Positions 17,186 to 26,226 of a stretch of DNA of 64,000 nucleotides are shown one piece after another. The notes under the pieces were generated by a model. The model was given only the letters and a program-made list of their open reading frames with translations. It had not been told where the DNA came from and did not search any database. Numbering within the stretch: the first letter of the stretch is position 1; each line of letters opens with the position of its first letter. The DNA is from Bacillus sp. THAF10 (GTDB lineage: Bacteria; Bacillota; Bacilli; Bacillales; Bacillaceae_I): assembly GCF_009363695.1 (NCBI RefSeq), contig NZ_CP045403.1, positions 3,606,501 through 3,670,500 on the forward strand, read 5' to 3'. Both the position numbers and the translations under genes were made by a program.

Positions 17186-18232
17186 TTAAAAGTCATAGTT
17201 GTCGATGTTGTCTTTGGTGAAGATAACACGTTCTGGCAATAGGATGATGCCGCTGTCGTCGGCGGTGTAGTCGTAGCCTTGGATGGTGTTTGGTTCGATT
17301 TTGACGGTACCGATGTTAGGAACGTCGAATTCGTCGCCGACTTTAAGCTCCTTGCCTTCCACAGTCATCAGGTAGGCCACGTAAGCTGCTAGTGCGCCTT
17401 GTTGTTTCACATCCCATAGACCGAATTGCTCCACGGTTCCACGCTTCACATAGTCGCGCATAACGTTTGGTGTGGAGAATCCTGTAATGACCACTTCCCC
17501 GTCCTTGCCTAAGTTTTCTGCAGCCTGTGCCATTGCTGGTAGTGCGGTTGCGTCTGGGCAGATGATGGCGTCGATGTCTTCATAGGTTTGCAGGATACTT
17601 TCTCCAACCGATAACGATTTTTGGGCATCATTTTCACCAAACTGGGTGGTCACAATTTCCCAGCCTGGGTAATCAGCTGCAATAATTTCCTTCGCTTTTG
17701 TTACCCATTGGTTTTGGTCTGTTACCGTTGGGGAGGAATAGAAGAAGGCTACTTTGCCTGTATCCCCAATCTGGTCAGACGTCATTTTGATCAATAGCTC
17801 TGCAAGCTGTTCTGGTGTTCCCTGATTGATATAGAAGGAGCGGTCTTTTGGGTTCACGTCGGAATCCCATGTAATTATTTTTACCCCTTTATCTTTGGCA
17901 CGCTGTAATGCCTGACTTAAGCCATCCACGGACACCGATGAAATCATCAAGGCGTCATATCCCTGGTTTACAAAGTTGTTGATGAACTGTACCTGTCCTG
18001 CAACTGTGGCCTCCGTTGGTCCATCATACTTTAGGTCCACTTCAAGCGAATCGGCCATTTCCTTCGCACCTTGACCACCAGACGTAAAGAACCCTACACC
18101 CGTTAGCTTCGGAATAAAGGCGAGTTTTACATCTTTAGCGTCTTTTGCCTCGTCGCCACCTCCGCAAGCTGCCATGAACACTCCCAACACAAGCACAAGC
18201 ACCAATAAGCAAATCAGTCTAGCTTTTCTCAT
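17186..18232 (-). CDS. lsrB: AI-2 ABC transporter substrate-binding lipoprotein LsrB
   Basis: A 348-aa lipoprotein: signal peptide with lipobox F-M-A-A-C (Cys about residue 23), then a periplasmic-binding-protein fold strongly matching LsrB. Landmarks are [56 protein letters not shown] and the C-terminal [13 protein letters not shown]. It captures autoinducer-2 outside the membrane and delivers it to LsrCD. Last gene of lsrACDB; the start lies inside the end of lsrD. Confidence 0.95.
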   Translation of the reverse strand: MRKARLICLLVLVLVLGVFMAACGGGDEAKDAKDVKLAFIPKLTGVGFFTSGGQGAKEMADSLEVDLKYDGPTEATVAGQVQFINNFVNQGYDALMISSVSVDGLSQALQRAKDKGVKIITWDSDVNPKDRSFYINQGTPEQLAELLIKMTSDQIGDTGKVAFFYSSPTVTDQNQWVTKAKEIIAADYPGWEIVTTQFGENDAQKSLSVGESILQTYEDIDAIICPDATALPAMAQAAENLGKDGEVVITGFSTPNVMRDYVKRGTVEQFGLWDVKQQGALAAYVAYLMTVEGKELKVGDEFDVPNIGTVKIEPNTIQGYDYTADDSGIILLPERVIFTKDNIDNYDF

Positions 18233-19220
18233 CTGTCATATCCCCCTTGTAAAATAACCCTAAGATTGCGTGCCATTTTGCATACTTCAGAATTACTGCA
18301 AGAATCAGGATGCTGCCTATGACCACACTGATATGCGGGCTCGATAACCCACTCATCTGAAGACCGTATTGCATCAAACCAATGAACACACAAGCAATGG
18401 CAGTACCTAGCACACTGCCTCGCCCTCCAAAAATACTTGTTCCACCAAGTACTACTGCCGTAATGACGGGCAGTACTGCTTCAGCACCAAGATCAGAACG
18501 TGCTGAGCTAAAATAGGATGTCAGCACAATTCCCCCGATACCACCTCCAAGACCTGATAGCATATACGTACTCATGACAGTCCATTTTGTTTTAATGCCA
18601 CTAAAAGCAGCTGCATTTATATTGATCCCCACCAGGAACACGTTACGCCCGTAGCGTGTGTAATGGAGTAAGATCCCAAAGATAATAACACTTATTACAA
18701 TCAGCCATATCGGGTTTGGGACAGCTAATACCTTTCCATTTGCGAGCTCGACAAAGCTTGCTGGAAATCCACTGATCCCCTCATACCCAGAGGCACTGGA
18801 GCCACCTGAAATGACAAGCGCGATTCCTGAGAATAAAAACATCGTTCCAAGTGTGACGACAAGCGGCTGGACAGTAGTAAAGGCAACAAGCGACCCGTTC
18901 ACCCCTCCTGCTATCACTGCCACCAACAAGCCCACCATCAAAGCGAGCCACACCGACATCCCGTTCATCCAAAGCACCCCAACGACAATGGAGGTCAGGC
19001 CCATCACCGAACCAACGGATACATCGATGCCACCTGTGATGATGACAAAGGTCAAAGGAATAGCAGCTAGCACAATAAACGCGAAATCATTCATGCTGTA
19101 GAGTAAGTTATCGAGCCGCATGAACCCTGGGGAGAGGATGCTAAACAGCATGCATTCCAAAACAACGAAAAGGACAAGAACCGCTTCCCATCTACGTAAC
19201 ATCGTCCAGCTGCTTGCCAT
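18219..19220 (-). CDS. lsrD: AI-2 ABC transporter permease LsrD
   Basis: A 333-aa permease of the BPD_transp_2 family with about ten hydrophobic segments. The conserved cytoplasmic loop reads [14 protein letters not shown] and later [17 protein letters not shown]. It forms the membrane channel for AI-2 together with LsrC. AAAGGAGGG precedes the ATG, which lies within the 3' end of lsrC; the gene in turn overlaps lsrB. Assignment as D rather than C rests on gene order A-C-D-B as in enterobacteria. Confidence 0.92.
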   Translation of the reverse strand: MASSWTMLRRWEAVLVLFVVLECMLFSILSPGFMRLDNLLYSMNDFAFIVLAAIPLTFVIITGGIDVSVGSVMGLTSIVVGVLWMNGMSVWLALMVGLLVAVIAGGVNGSLVAFTTVQPLVVTLGTMFLFSGIALVISGGSSASGYEGISGFPASFVELANGKVLAVPNPIWLIVISVIIFGILLHYTRYGRNVFLVGININAAAFSGIKTKWTVMSTYMLSGLGGGIGGIVLTSYFSSARSDLGAEAVLPVITAVVLGGTSIFGGRGSVLGTAIACVFIGLMQYGLQMSGLSSPHISVVIGSILILAVILKYAKWHAILGLFYKGDMTDEKS

Positions 19221-20223
19221 TGGCAGACCCTCCTTTTTCTAGCGGCCCCAACACTTTCTGCCGTTTTATTTTGCTCTCTTTTTTTACAAACGCCTGAAAC
19301 CGCGAATCGCCTACTACAATAATCAATAATAGAAAGCCGAAAATGGCATTGTTCCAATAGGCTGGTATTTTTAAAAAAACTAAGGAATTGGTGATAGAAG
19401 TGAGGAAGATTGCACCTAAGCCGGCACCAATAACGGTTCCGATCCCGCCAGTCAGACTCACTCCGCCAAGCACGGCTGCAGCGATAACCTGAAGCTCTAG
19501 ACCTGTTCCGGTTTGATTGGGAACAAATCCGATGTTCATGACAAATACAAGAGAGGCAAGTGCAGCGGACACGCCTGATAAAATAAAGGCAAGTACCGTT
19601 ACCTTACGTACGGGTATTCCGACAAGTCGCGCACCGTCGGCATTATCCCCAACAGCAAAAAAGTAGCGGCCAAAACGGCTTTTCGTTAACCAAACATGCG
19701 CAGCCAACAAAAGTCCAAGCGAAATCCATACGGGTAAATTCAAGCCAACGAAGGTCACTCCAGATAATTTTTTATAAAAATTGGGGATGTTTTCGATCCA
19801 CATTCCTTTTGTAAAAATAAGCATAAGTCCTCGAATGATTCCAAGCATTCCTAGTGTCATAATAATAGAAGGTACGCGAAGGTAGGACACACCGATGCCG
19901 TTCACTAGACCAACCACTGCCCCAACGATAAGCACCGCAGGAATCACTACCCAAAGGCTGTATCCCCCAACCAACAAGACACCGCATACTGCTGCCGATA
20001 AACCCATGATGGATCCCACAGACACGTCTATATTGGCTGTGAGAAGCACGAAGGATTGACCAACTGCCATAAGCAACAGAATGACACTTGCTTTTACTAG
20101 CAGCGAAAGGGATGCGGCGGAAAAGAAGGAAGGATTGAGGCTTGTGACAAACAGCACATACGCGACAAACAAAAGCACAATGGACCATTCTCTTGCTTTT
20201 AGCATTTTCATGAGGAAGGTCAT
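19192..20223 (-). CDS. lsrC: AI-2 ABC transporter permease LsrC
   Basis: A 343-aa BPD_transp_2 permease, paralogous to LsrD, with T-A-N-I-D-V-S-V-G-S-I-M-G-L and V-L-G-G-V-S-L-T-G-G-I-G-T-V-I-G-A. It has a ~30-residue hydrophilic C-terminal tail. The ATG overlaps the lsrA stop by four bases (ATGA), with AGGAGGTGGGG ahead of it, so translation is coupled to the ATPase. It partners LsrD in AI-2 import. Confidence 0.92.
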   Translation of the reverse strand: MTFLMKMLKAREWSIVLLFVAYVLFVTSLNPSFFSAASLSLLVKASVILLLMAVGQSFVLLTANIDVSVGSIMGLSAAVCGVLLVGGYSLWVVIPAVLIVGAVVGLVNGIGVSYLRVPSIIMTLGMLGIIRGLMLIFTKGMWIENIPNFYKKLSGVTFVGLNLPVWISLGLLLAAHVWLTKSRFGRYFFAVGDNADGARLVGIPVRKVTVLAFILSGVSAALASLVFVMNIGFVPNQTGTGLELQVIAAAVLGGVSLTGGIGTVIGAGLGAIFLTSITNSLVFLKIPAYWNNAIFGFLLLIIVVGDSRFQAFVKKESKIKRQKVLGPLEKGGSANGKQLDDVT

Positions 20224-21728
20224 TTCCCCACCTCCTGTTCTACACCAAAAGCAAAGGACGCAATGTTATCTGGGGTAATGTCTTCACGCACGTCAAACCT
20301 TTTGACCAATTTTCCTTCATATAAAACAATCACTCGGTCACTTAAGCGCACAATCTCTTCCATATCAGAGGAGATGAGAATAACCGCTAAGCCCAAATTT
20401 TTTAGCTGCTGGATGATTTGATAAATGTCTTTTCTTGCATTAGCATCAATTCCCCTCGTCGGCTCATCAAGAATGATGACCCGCGGGGAAGCGGCCAGGC
20501 ATTTGGACAGCACTACCTTTTGCTGATTTCCTCCAGAGAGGTTTTGCACTTCCTGCTTGCTACAGGAGGCTTTAATTTGAAACTTCTTTATATAGCTTGT
20601 TGCAAGAGCATGTTCCTTTGAAAAAGGCAGAAAAAAGTTCGTGAGGTGATGAAGAATAGTAGAGGAAATATTGGATTGAATAGAAGTGAGTGCAAAAATT
20701 CCATGTTTATGACGGTCCTCCGGAACATAAATCAGGCCTTGATCCAACCGCTCTCTGACAGATAAGTGCTGAACTTTTTTCTCGTGTAGGATGATTTCAC
20801 CATTTTCGATGCCACTTAGACCGGTAATGGCTTGTGCGAGCTCTGTTCTTCCGGCCCCCACTACTCCAGCAACTCCAAGGATTTCTCCAGAAAATAAGGA
20901 GAAGCTGATGTCGTGGAACTTTTGTGAAGTTAGCTTTTCAAGCCTTAAAATGGGAGCAGTCTCGCGGTCACATTCTGTTTCCACTTGAGATTCCTGCCCA
21001 TTTTCCTTGATTGCCCCCTCTGGCATCAGGCTTGCAAGCAGCCTTTCATAAGTAAATGCTGACACCGGCCCTTGTGCAGAAATAACACCGTCGCGCAGAA
21101 CAGAAACACTGTCGGCAATGCGAAAAATTTCTGAGAAGCGGTGGGTGATATAGATGACGCCAATGCCCTCATTGGTAAGCCGCTTTATTGTTTGAAAGAG
21201 GCTGTCAATTTCCCCAAAGGTTAAGGTGGAAGTCGGCTCATCTAATATGAGAATGTCTGCTTCCCGAGCCAAGCCGCGGATAATTTCCACAAGCTGCTGC
21301 TCTGCAATCGAAAGCGAGAATGCCGTTTCTTCTAGGTTTAATTTCCAACCAAGCTTCTTGATCAAGCTCTTTATTTTAGCTTTTAGCACTGATTTTTTTC
21401 CTGGTAGGCCAATGGTGATATTCTCTTCCACCGTCATGTTCGGAAAGATAAGAGGCTCCTGGGGGACAAGGTAGATGCCATGCTGATGCGCTTCAGAGGT
21501 GGATAAAAACCGAACCCGCTTCCCCTTTACCGTCATCCTTCCTCGGTCCGCAGAATAGAATCCCGTGATAATTTTCATCAGAGTTGACTTGCCCGCTCCA
21601 TTTCCGCCAACCACTGCTTGAACTTCACCTGCATAGACAGAAAAATGTATCCCATTTAACACCTTACTGCCCGCAAATTGCTTAAACATCTCTTCTATTT
21701 CAAGGAGTGGAGCATTCTTTGCCTCCAT
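20220..21728 (-). CDS. lsrA: AI-2 ABC transporter ATP-binding protein LsrA
   Basis: A 502-aa double-cassette ABC ATPase. N-terminal half: Walker A G-G-N-G-A-G-K-S-T and Walker B I-L-I-L-D-E-P-T-S-T. C-terminal half: degenerate A-loop G-V-V-G-A-G-R-T-E, signature N-L-S-G-G-N-Q-Q-K and Walker B V-I-I-L-D-E-P-T-R-G-I-D. This matches the RbsA/LsrA type and length. The frame extends upstream, but AAGGTGGTG before ATG 21728 supports the shorter start. First gene of lsrACDB, behind a cre site. Confidence 0.93.
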   Translation of the reverse strand: MEAKNAPLLEIEEMFKQFAGSKVLNGIHFSVYAGEVQAVVGGNGAGKSTLMKIITGFYSADRGRMTVKGKRVRFLSTSEAHQHGIYLVPQEPLIFPNMTVEENITIGLPGKKSVLKAKIKSLIKKLGWKLNLEETAFSLSIAEQQLVEIIRGLAREADILILDEPTSTLTFGEIDSLFQTIKRLTNEGIGVIYITHRFSEIFRIADSVSVLRDGVISAQGPVSAFTYERLLASLMPEGAIKENGQESQVETECDRETAPILRLEKLTSQKFHDISFSLFSGEILGVAGVVGAGRTELAQAITGLSGIENGEIILHEKKVQHLSVRERLDQGLIYVPEDRHKHGIFALTSIQSNISSTILHHLTNFFLPFSKEHALATSYIKKFQIKASCSKQEVQNLSGGNQQKVVLSKCLAASPRVIILDEPTRGIDANARKDIYQIIQQLKNLGLAVILISSDMEEIVRLSDRVIVLYEGKLVKRFDVREDITPDNIASFAFGVEQEVGK

Positions 21729-21759
21729 GGTTTTGTTCACCACCTTGTGTGTCAATTTT

Positions 21760-21773
21760 TTTAAGCGCTTACA
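21760..21773 (+). promoter_or_regulatory. cre site (CcpA operator) upstream of lsrA
   Basis: TTTAAGCGCTTACA matches the cre consensus TGWAANCGNTNWCA at 13 of 14 positions and is centred on the palindrome AAGCGCTT, 32 bases upstream of the lsrA start. A weaker cre-like ATTAAGCGCGAACA lies at 21932-21945, before lsrR. Carbon-catabolite repression of AI-2 uptake is inferred. Confidence 0.7.
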
Positions 21774-21778
21774 ACATA

Positions 21779-21807
21779 AACATATGTCAGCATGGCACAA
21801 ATATGTT
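21779..21807. promoter_or_regulatory. Inverted repeat in lsrA-lsrR gap, candidate LsrR operator
   Basis: AACATAT (21779-21785) and ATATGTT (21801-21807) face each other across 15 bases, in the middle of the divergent promoter region. LsrR-family repressors bind such regions as tetramers; this assignment is positional only. Confidence 0.3.
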
Positions 21808-21984
21808 CACAGATATGCGAGGGTTGAAAATTTATTACACAGGCATATCCGCAAGTATTCCTCTGTTCTTTTCTTTTTCTAAAAAAGGATTTCTAGTTCT
21901 TTTCTATAGAAGCGGTGGATATATTTTGGATTAAGCGCGAACAATTTTCTCCTGTGCGCACATTTGTGGAGGAGTGTAGAACAG

Positions 21985-22929
21985 ATGATACAAGATCGCT
22001 ACACAGAAAACTTACTTATTAAGGTCGCCTGGTATTACTACAAGGAAAATATGACCCAAAATGAAATAGCCTCACTACTGGAAATCTCCCGTACCAAAGT
22101 GGTTCGCTTATTAGAGCGAGCACGTTTAGAGGGGGTTGTGCAGTTTCAAATACGAGGCATGGAGACAAATGGTTTAAAGGTGGAGAAAGAGTTCCAAGAA
22201 GCCTTCGCACTATCCAATGCATTCATTATTCCTACCCCTCCTGATCGTGATAACCTTAGCGACAGCTTATCCCGTGCCGCCTCGCAATTTCTTAATCATA
22301 AGCTGGAACCTGATGACCTTGTGGGCCTTGGCTGGGGAAAAGCCGTATCCCGAACCATCGATTACCTTTCTATGGAGCCAACCAGCGCCGTATCTGTTGT
22401 TACCTTAACCGGGGGTGTCAACTATTATCTTCATAACCGGACAACACAGGATCGAGGAATGGAAAAATTCCGCCACATCCACGTCATTCCAGCTCCCTTT
22501 CTCGCTTCCTCTGAAGAAATGGCGGAAAGCTTACTGGCAGAGCCCTCCATTAAAGAAATTCTGTCACTTGGCCGCTTGAGTAAATATATCCTTGTTGGCA
22601 TTGGCGGTGTTTGTCCAGAGGCAACGATTATTCAAGAGGAAAAAATGACATGGAATGAGCTGACATTCATTAAACAGCAGCAAGCTGTTGGCGATATTTT
22701 AGGACAATTTTTTGATAAAAACGGGGAGGTGCTTCCTCTTCCTCATCACAAAAGATTGATAGGCATGTCACTAAAGGATTTAGCTAAAAGAAAAAATGTC
22801 ATTGCAGTCGCTGGCGGCGAGAAAAAAACAGAAGCGATCTATGGTGCGCTTAAGGGCGGCTATGTCCACACTCTCGTTACCGATGAAGAAACGGCTTACT
22901 CCTTATTAAAAATGGAGGTGCAAGTGTAG
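21985..22929 (+). CDS. lsrR: LsrR-type transcriptional regulator (SorC/DeoR-like)
   Basis: A 314-aa repressor of the SorC sugar-binding family. N-terminal HTH: W-Y-Y-Y-K-E-N-M-T-Q-N-E-I-A-S-L-L-E-I-S followed by R-T-K-V-V-R-L-L; the sugar-phosphate-binding domain starts at about residue 60 with G-L-G-W-G-K-A-V-S and ends K-R-K-N-V-I-A-V-A-G-G. In characterised systems LsrR is released by phospho-AI-2. GGAGGAG upstream sets ATG 21985; a TTG seven codons earlier overlaps that site and is rejected. lsrK follows one base after the stop. Confidence 0.9.
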   Translation: MIQDRYTENLLIKVAWYYYKENMTQNEIASLLEISRTKVVRLLERARLEGVVQFQIRGMETNGLKVEKEFQEAFALSNAFIIPTPPDRDNLSDSLSRAASQFLNHKLEPDDLVGLGWGKAVSRTIDYLSMEPTSAVSVVTLTGGVNYYLHNRTTQDRGMEKFRHIHVIPAPFLASSEEMAESLLAEPSIKEILSLGRLSKYILVGIGGVCPEATIIQEEKMTWNELTFIKQQQAVGDILGQFFDKNGEVLPLPHHKRLIGMSLKDLAKRKNVIAVAGGEKKTEAIYGALKGGYVHTLVTDEETAYSLLKMEVQV

Positions 22930-22930
22930 C

Positions 22931-24490
22931 ATGGAGCACATTTTATCACTAGATGCGGGAACCGGTAGCATCCGCGCTGTATTGTTCAATAAGGAAGGAA
23001 AGCAACTCGGTGTAGCTCAACAGGAATGGACCCACCATGCGGACCCTCGCTATCCGGGCTCGATGGATTTTGCTTGGGAAGCGAACTGGGAAAAGGTAGT
23101 GAACTGCATTAGGGAAGTGCTTCGAACGACAGGAATCCCCCCTTCCACCATAAAAGCCTTAAGTGCCACAAGCATGAGAGAGGGCTTGGTGCTCTATGAC
23201 GAGGACGGACGGGAAGTTTGGGCGTGTGCCAATGTCGATGCTCGTGCCGGATACGAAGTAAAGGAATTAAAGGAACGCGATGAGCACATGGAGCTCGATA
23301 TCTATAATATGTCTGGGCAAACCTATGCCCTCGGCGCTATTCCACGTCTTTTATGGTTAAAAAAACATGAGCCACAAATCTATGAAAAAGTGGCTTGCAT
23401 GACCATGATTAATGACTGGATTCTCTATCGGCTTTCAGGGGTACTACAGGTGGACCCATCAAACGGCTGTACAACAGGATTGTTTGACTTAGAGAGTCGA
23501 GGCTGGAAGGTAGAAATTGCCGAACGCTGCGGGCTGAAAGCTACTATCTTCCCTCCAGTTCATGAAGCTGGGAAGGTGATTGGTACAGTCTCAGAGGAAG
23601 CAGCTTCACGGTGTGGACTTTCCCCTTCCACCCTAGTCGTGGCAGGCGGTGGCGATGCACAGATGGCTACAGTTGGCGCTGGGGCTATCGCCAACGAACA
23701 AACCGTCGTTTCCGGCGGCTCTTTTTGGCAGCAAGAAGTCAATATCAAGGAGCCCTTGGTCGATAAATCCGGCCGTATTCGTGTGAATTGCCATGCCGTT
23801 GAAGGTCTTTGGCAGCTGGAAGCAATCGGCTTTTTCCCCGGTCTTGTGATGAGATGGTTCCGAGATGCCTTTTGTCAGGAGGAAAAGCAAAAAGCAAGTT
23901 TCACGGGTCGAGATGCCTATGAAATTTTGGAGGAGAAAGCACGGACTGTACCAGTTGGTTCCAACGGCATCCTCCCCATTTTTTCTGACACGATGAACTA
24001 TATCGCCTGGCGTCACGCGGCACCATCCTTTTTGAACCTCAGCTTAGATGCCGAACGCACCGGTAAAATGGAAATGTTCAAGTCGCTTCAGGAAAACGCT
24101 GCATTAGTAACACTCGGAAATCTGCTTCTCATTAGAGAGTCCACAGGCTTTTTTCCAAAAGAAGTTATTTTCGTAGGTGGAGCATCAAAAGGCAAGCTGT
24201 GGAGTCAGACACTAGCAGATGTGCTTGGTGTCCCTGTAAGGGTTCCTGTCGTGAAGGAAGCTGCAGCACTTGGGACTGCGATGTTCGCTGGATTAGGAGC
24301 TGGAATGTTTGCTTCCATTGAGGAAGCCGCTGCAACCGTGGTCGAATGGGAATGCACATACATGCCAGATTTAGAGAATCATAAGACCTATCTAGAAATC
24401 TATGAAAAATGGCGCAAGGTGTATATCGAACAATTAAAGCTTGCCGACATCGGCCTCACATCACATATGTGGAAGGCTCCAGGACTTTAA
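22931..24490 (+). CDS. lsrK: Autoinducer-2 kinase LsrK
   Basis: A 519-aa FGGY-family kinase, the expected length for LsrK (about 530). N-terminal ATPase motif S-L-D-A-G-T-G-S-I-R-A, then F-A-W-E-A-N-W, S-A-T-S-M-R-E-G, the central V-V-A-G-G-G-D-A-Q-M-A-T-V-G and the C-terminal F-V-G-G-A-S-K-G-K-L-W-S-Q-T-L-A-D-V-L-G. It phosphorylates imported AI-2 (DPD), trapping it and generating the LsrR inducer. GGAGGTG lies inside the end of lsrR, so the two are coupled. Confidence 0.93.
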   Translation: MEHILSLDAGTGSIRAVLFNKEGKQLGVAQQEWTHHADPRYPGSMDFAWEANWEKVVNCIREVLRTTGIPPSTIKALSATSMREGLVLYDEDGREVWACANVDARAGYEVKELKERDEHMELDIYNMSGQTYALGAIPRLLWLKKHEPQIYEKVACMTMINDWILYRLSGVLQVDPSNGCTTGLFDLESRGWKVEIAERCGLKATIFPPVHEAGKVIGTVSEEAASRCGLSPSTLVVAGGGDAQMATVGAGAIANEQTVVSGGSFWQQEVNIKEPLVDKSGRIRVNCHAVEGLWQLEAIGFFPGLVMRWFRDAFCQEEKQKASFTGRDAYEILEEKARTVPVGSNGILPIFSDTMNYIAWRHAAPSFLNLSLDAERTGKMEMFKSLQENAALVTLGNLLLIRESTGFFPKEVIFVGGASKGKLWSQTLADVLGVPVRVPVVKEAAALGTAMFAGLGAGMFASIEEAAATVVEWECTYMPDLENHKTYLEIYEKWRKVYIEQLKLADIGLTSHMWKAPGL

Positions 24491-24511
24491 GGTTTGAGAG
24501 GAGGTGAAGAA

Positions 24512-24868
24512 ATGAAGAAAGTGAACGAGAGGGAGTTTGAATACAGGTTTGGCGATAATGGACCGAAGTATTTGACCAAGGGACCAAATGTGGATTTAGG
24601 TGTTGTAGTGCTAAAGCCTGGCCAGGATTTTCCGAATCACTACCACACCGAATGCGAGGAAATCTTCTATATTTTAGAGGGCGAAATTGACTTTTACATT
24701 AATGGAGAAAAAGTCGAGGCCAAACCAGGCGACATGATTCAATGCAGACCAGGTGACTCCCACTACTTAATCAATCAGTCCACCGAGCGCTTCAAAGCCG
24801 TCTTCATTAAGTCACCGCACATTGGTAGAAATGACTCGGTCGTGATAGAAAAACCGTCGATAAAATAA
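24512..24868 (+). CDS. Cupin-domain protein in the lsr operon
   Basis: A 118-aa single-domain cupin. Motif 1 is visible as P-N-H-Y-H-T-E-C-E-E-I-F-Y-I-L-E-G (H-x-H-x4-E-x6-G variant; metal ligands His, His, Glu) and motif 2 as P-G-D-S-H-Y-L-I-N (His). In E. coli the step between LsrK and LsrF is done by LsrG, an unrelated ABM-fold isomerase, which is not found here. The position between lsrK and lsrF suggests that the cupin isomerises or otherwise handles phospho-DPD; this is inference. GAGGAGGTGAAG fixes ATG 24512. Confidence 0.85.
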   Translation: MKKVNEREFEYRFGDNGPKYLTKGPNVDLGVVVLKPGQDFPNHYHTECEEIFYILEGEIDFYINGEKVEAKPGDMIQCRPGDSHYLINQSTERFKAVFIKSPHIGRNDSVVIEKPSIK

Positions 24869-24905
24869 ACACGCTTTTTGAACATTAAAGAAGGAGTGGT
24901 GCAAA

Positions 24906-25685
24906 ATGACATGGGGATTCAAAAATCGATTGAATAAAATTTTGCCTGATGGGCGAGCGGTGATGCTAGCCATTGATCACGGCTATTTCCTTGGGCCCAT
25001 ATCTGGCTTAGAACGCCCCGGTGAAACGGTAAAGGATCTTCTCCCCTATACGGATTCACTCTACTTAACACGCGGAACACTTGCATCCTGCATTCCAGAA
25101 GACACAGAAAAGCCAATGGTGCTTCGAGTTTCCGGCGGACCAACTGTTTTAAATGACCTTTCAAATGAAACCATCGTGACGAACATGAAGGAAGCCATTC
25201 GTCATAATGTTGTGGGCGTTGGCGTTTCTGTGTTTGTCGGCTCGGCATATGAAACGCAAACGATCACAAATCTCGCACATGTCGTTAGCCAGGCGCATGA
25301 CTACGGGCTACCGGTTCTTGGAATCACCGCGGTTGGCAAGGAATTAGAAAAACGCGATACTCGCTTTTTAGCGTTAGCTTCAAGGGTTACAGCCGAAATG
25401 GGTGCCGATATCGTGAAAACCTACTACTGCGAAAACTTCGAGCAAGTAACAAGCAAGTGTCCCGTCCCAATTGTGATCGCGGGCGGTCCGAAGTTCGATA
25501 CCATTGAGGAAGCCCTGCAAATCACCGCCAACGCCATGAACCAAGGCGCAGCCGGTGTCGACATGGGCCGTAACATTTGGCAATCCCCTCACCCAGAAGC
25601 CATGATCCGCGCCATTCATGCCATTGTGAAAGAAGGCTTTAGTGTAAAAGAAGCAGTACAGCTTTACGAGCACTGTGTTGGATAA
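24906..25685 (+). CDS. lsrF: LsrF, 3-hydroxy-5-phosphonooxypentane-2,4-dione thiolase
   Basis: A 259-aa class I aldolase-type TIM barrel (DeoC/FbaB/LacD-like), somewhat shorter than E. coli LsrF (291). Landmarks: A-I-D-H-G-Y-F-L-G-P near the N-terminus, the Schiff-base lysine in G-A-D-I-V-K-T-Y-Y, the phosphate-binding A-G-G-P-K and G-A-A-G-V-D-M-G-R-N-I-W. It transfers the acetyl group of processed phospho-AI-2 to CoA. AAGGAGTGG precedes the ATG. Last gene of the rightward lsr unit. Confidence 0.92.
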   Translation: MTWGFKNRLNKILPDGRAVMLAIDHGYFLGPISGLERPGETVKDLLPYTDSLYLTRGTLASCIPEDTEKPMVLRVSGGPTVLNDLSNETIVTNMKEAIRHNVVGVGVSVFVGSAYETQTITNLAHVVSQAHDYGLPVLGITAVGKELEKRDTRFLALASRVTAEMGADIVKTYYCENFEQVTSKCPVPIVIAGGPKFDTIEEALQITANAMNQGAAGVDMGRNIWQSPHPEAMIRAIHAIVKEGFSVKEAVQLYEHCVG

Positions 25686-25726
25686 AACGTGACGCGACTG
25701 ACCTAAGGGATACGGGTCGCAATCAT

Positions 25727-25762
25727 AACCGTACAGGAAGCAAGCAGCCTGTGCGGTTTTTT
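25727..25762 (+). terminator. Rho-independent terminator after lsrF
   Basis: AACCGTACAGG / CCTGTGCGGTT with a 10-base loop followed by TTTT. Confidence 0.88.
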
Positions 25763-25819
25763 GATGTTGGATGCGGGAGCGGTGCGGGGAGATTGGGGGA
25801 ATTCGGGGGCGGGGTAGCA

Positions 25820-25960
25820 ATATCTCCAAAGGTTTTGGGTTTTGCTCGAAAGGTAATTGATTTATCATCAAAGGTTTACCCGGTAGCATCAAAGATCCGC
25901 ATCTTACCATCAAAGATTCGCGGCTTACCATCAAAGGTCAGAATCTCCCCCTCCAAAACT
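25820..25960. repeat. 21-bp-period repeat array 2 (ATCAAAGG-like)
   Basis: The AAA of a TC(A/C/G)AAAG-type core falls at 25828, 25849, 25870, 25891, 25912, 25933 and 25954, exactly 21 bases apart seven times. Well-kept units read CATCAAAGGTT and CATCAAAGATCCGC with TTAC before the core. It lies in the 540-bp lsrF-motA gap, outside any credible gene. Confidence 0.75.
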
Positions 25961-25962
25961 AC

Positions 25963-26226
25963 AAACATTTATGAGATGTGCCACCCGCAGATCATTGCCG
26001 TTCACCACTAGATTTAAAAAAAACAAAAAAAATACCTATTTTTGTATGTACAACACTATAAACCTCTCCCCTGCTATCCCCCAAAAAACCATCCGTTTAC
26101 AGGCCAATCCTACGTTATGTGAACCATGAGAACCTTCCCCCCACCCCACTCAAGCTCTTTACATTTTTCAAAATCTGTCGAAATAAAGAGTAGTGTTATA
26201 GTTTTGGAGAGATAGGTGAGTGTGAG
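25963..26226. other. motA upstream region
   Basis: Poly-A-rich stretch at 26012-26035, a diverged REP half (GAGAACCTTCCCCCC near 26130-26144) and a short spacer before motA (GGAGAGATAGG near 26204). TTTACA at 26160 with an AT-rich -10-like region 17 bases on could be a SigA promoter; no clear SigD match was found. Confidence 0.4.

Noticed and set aside
25751..26011. 86-aa frame through array 2
   Set aside because: Starts within the lsrF terminator region, no ribosome binding site, openness explained by the 21-bp period.
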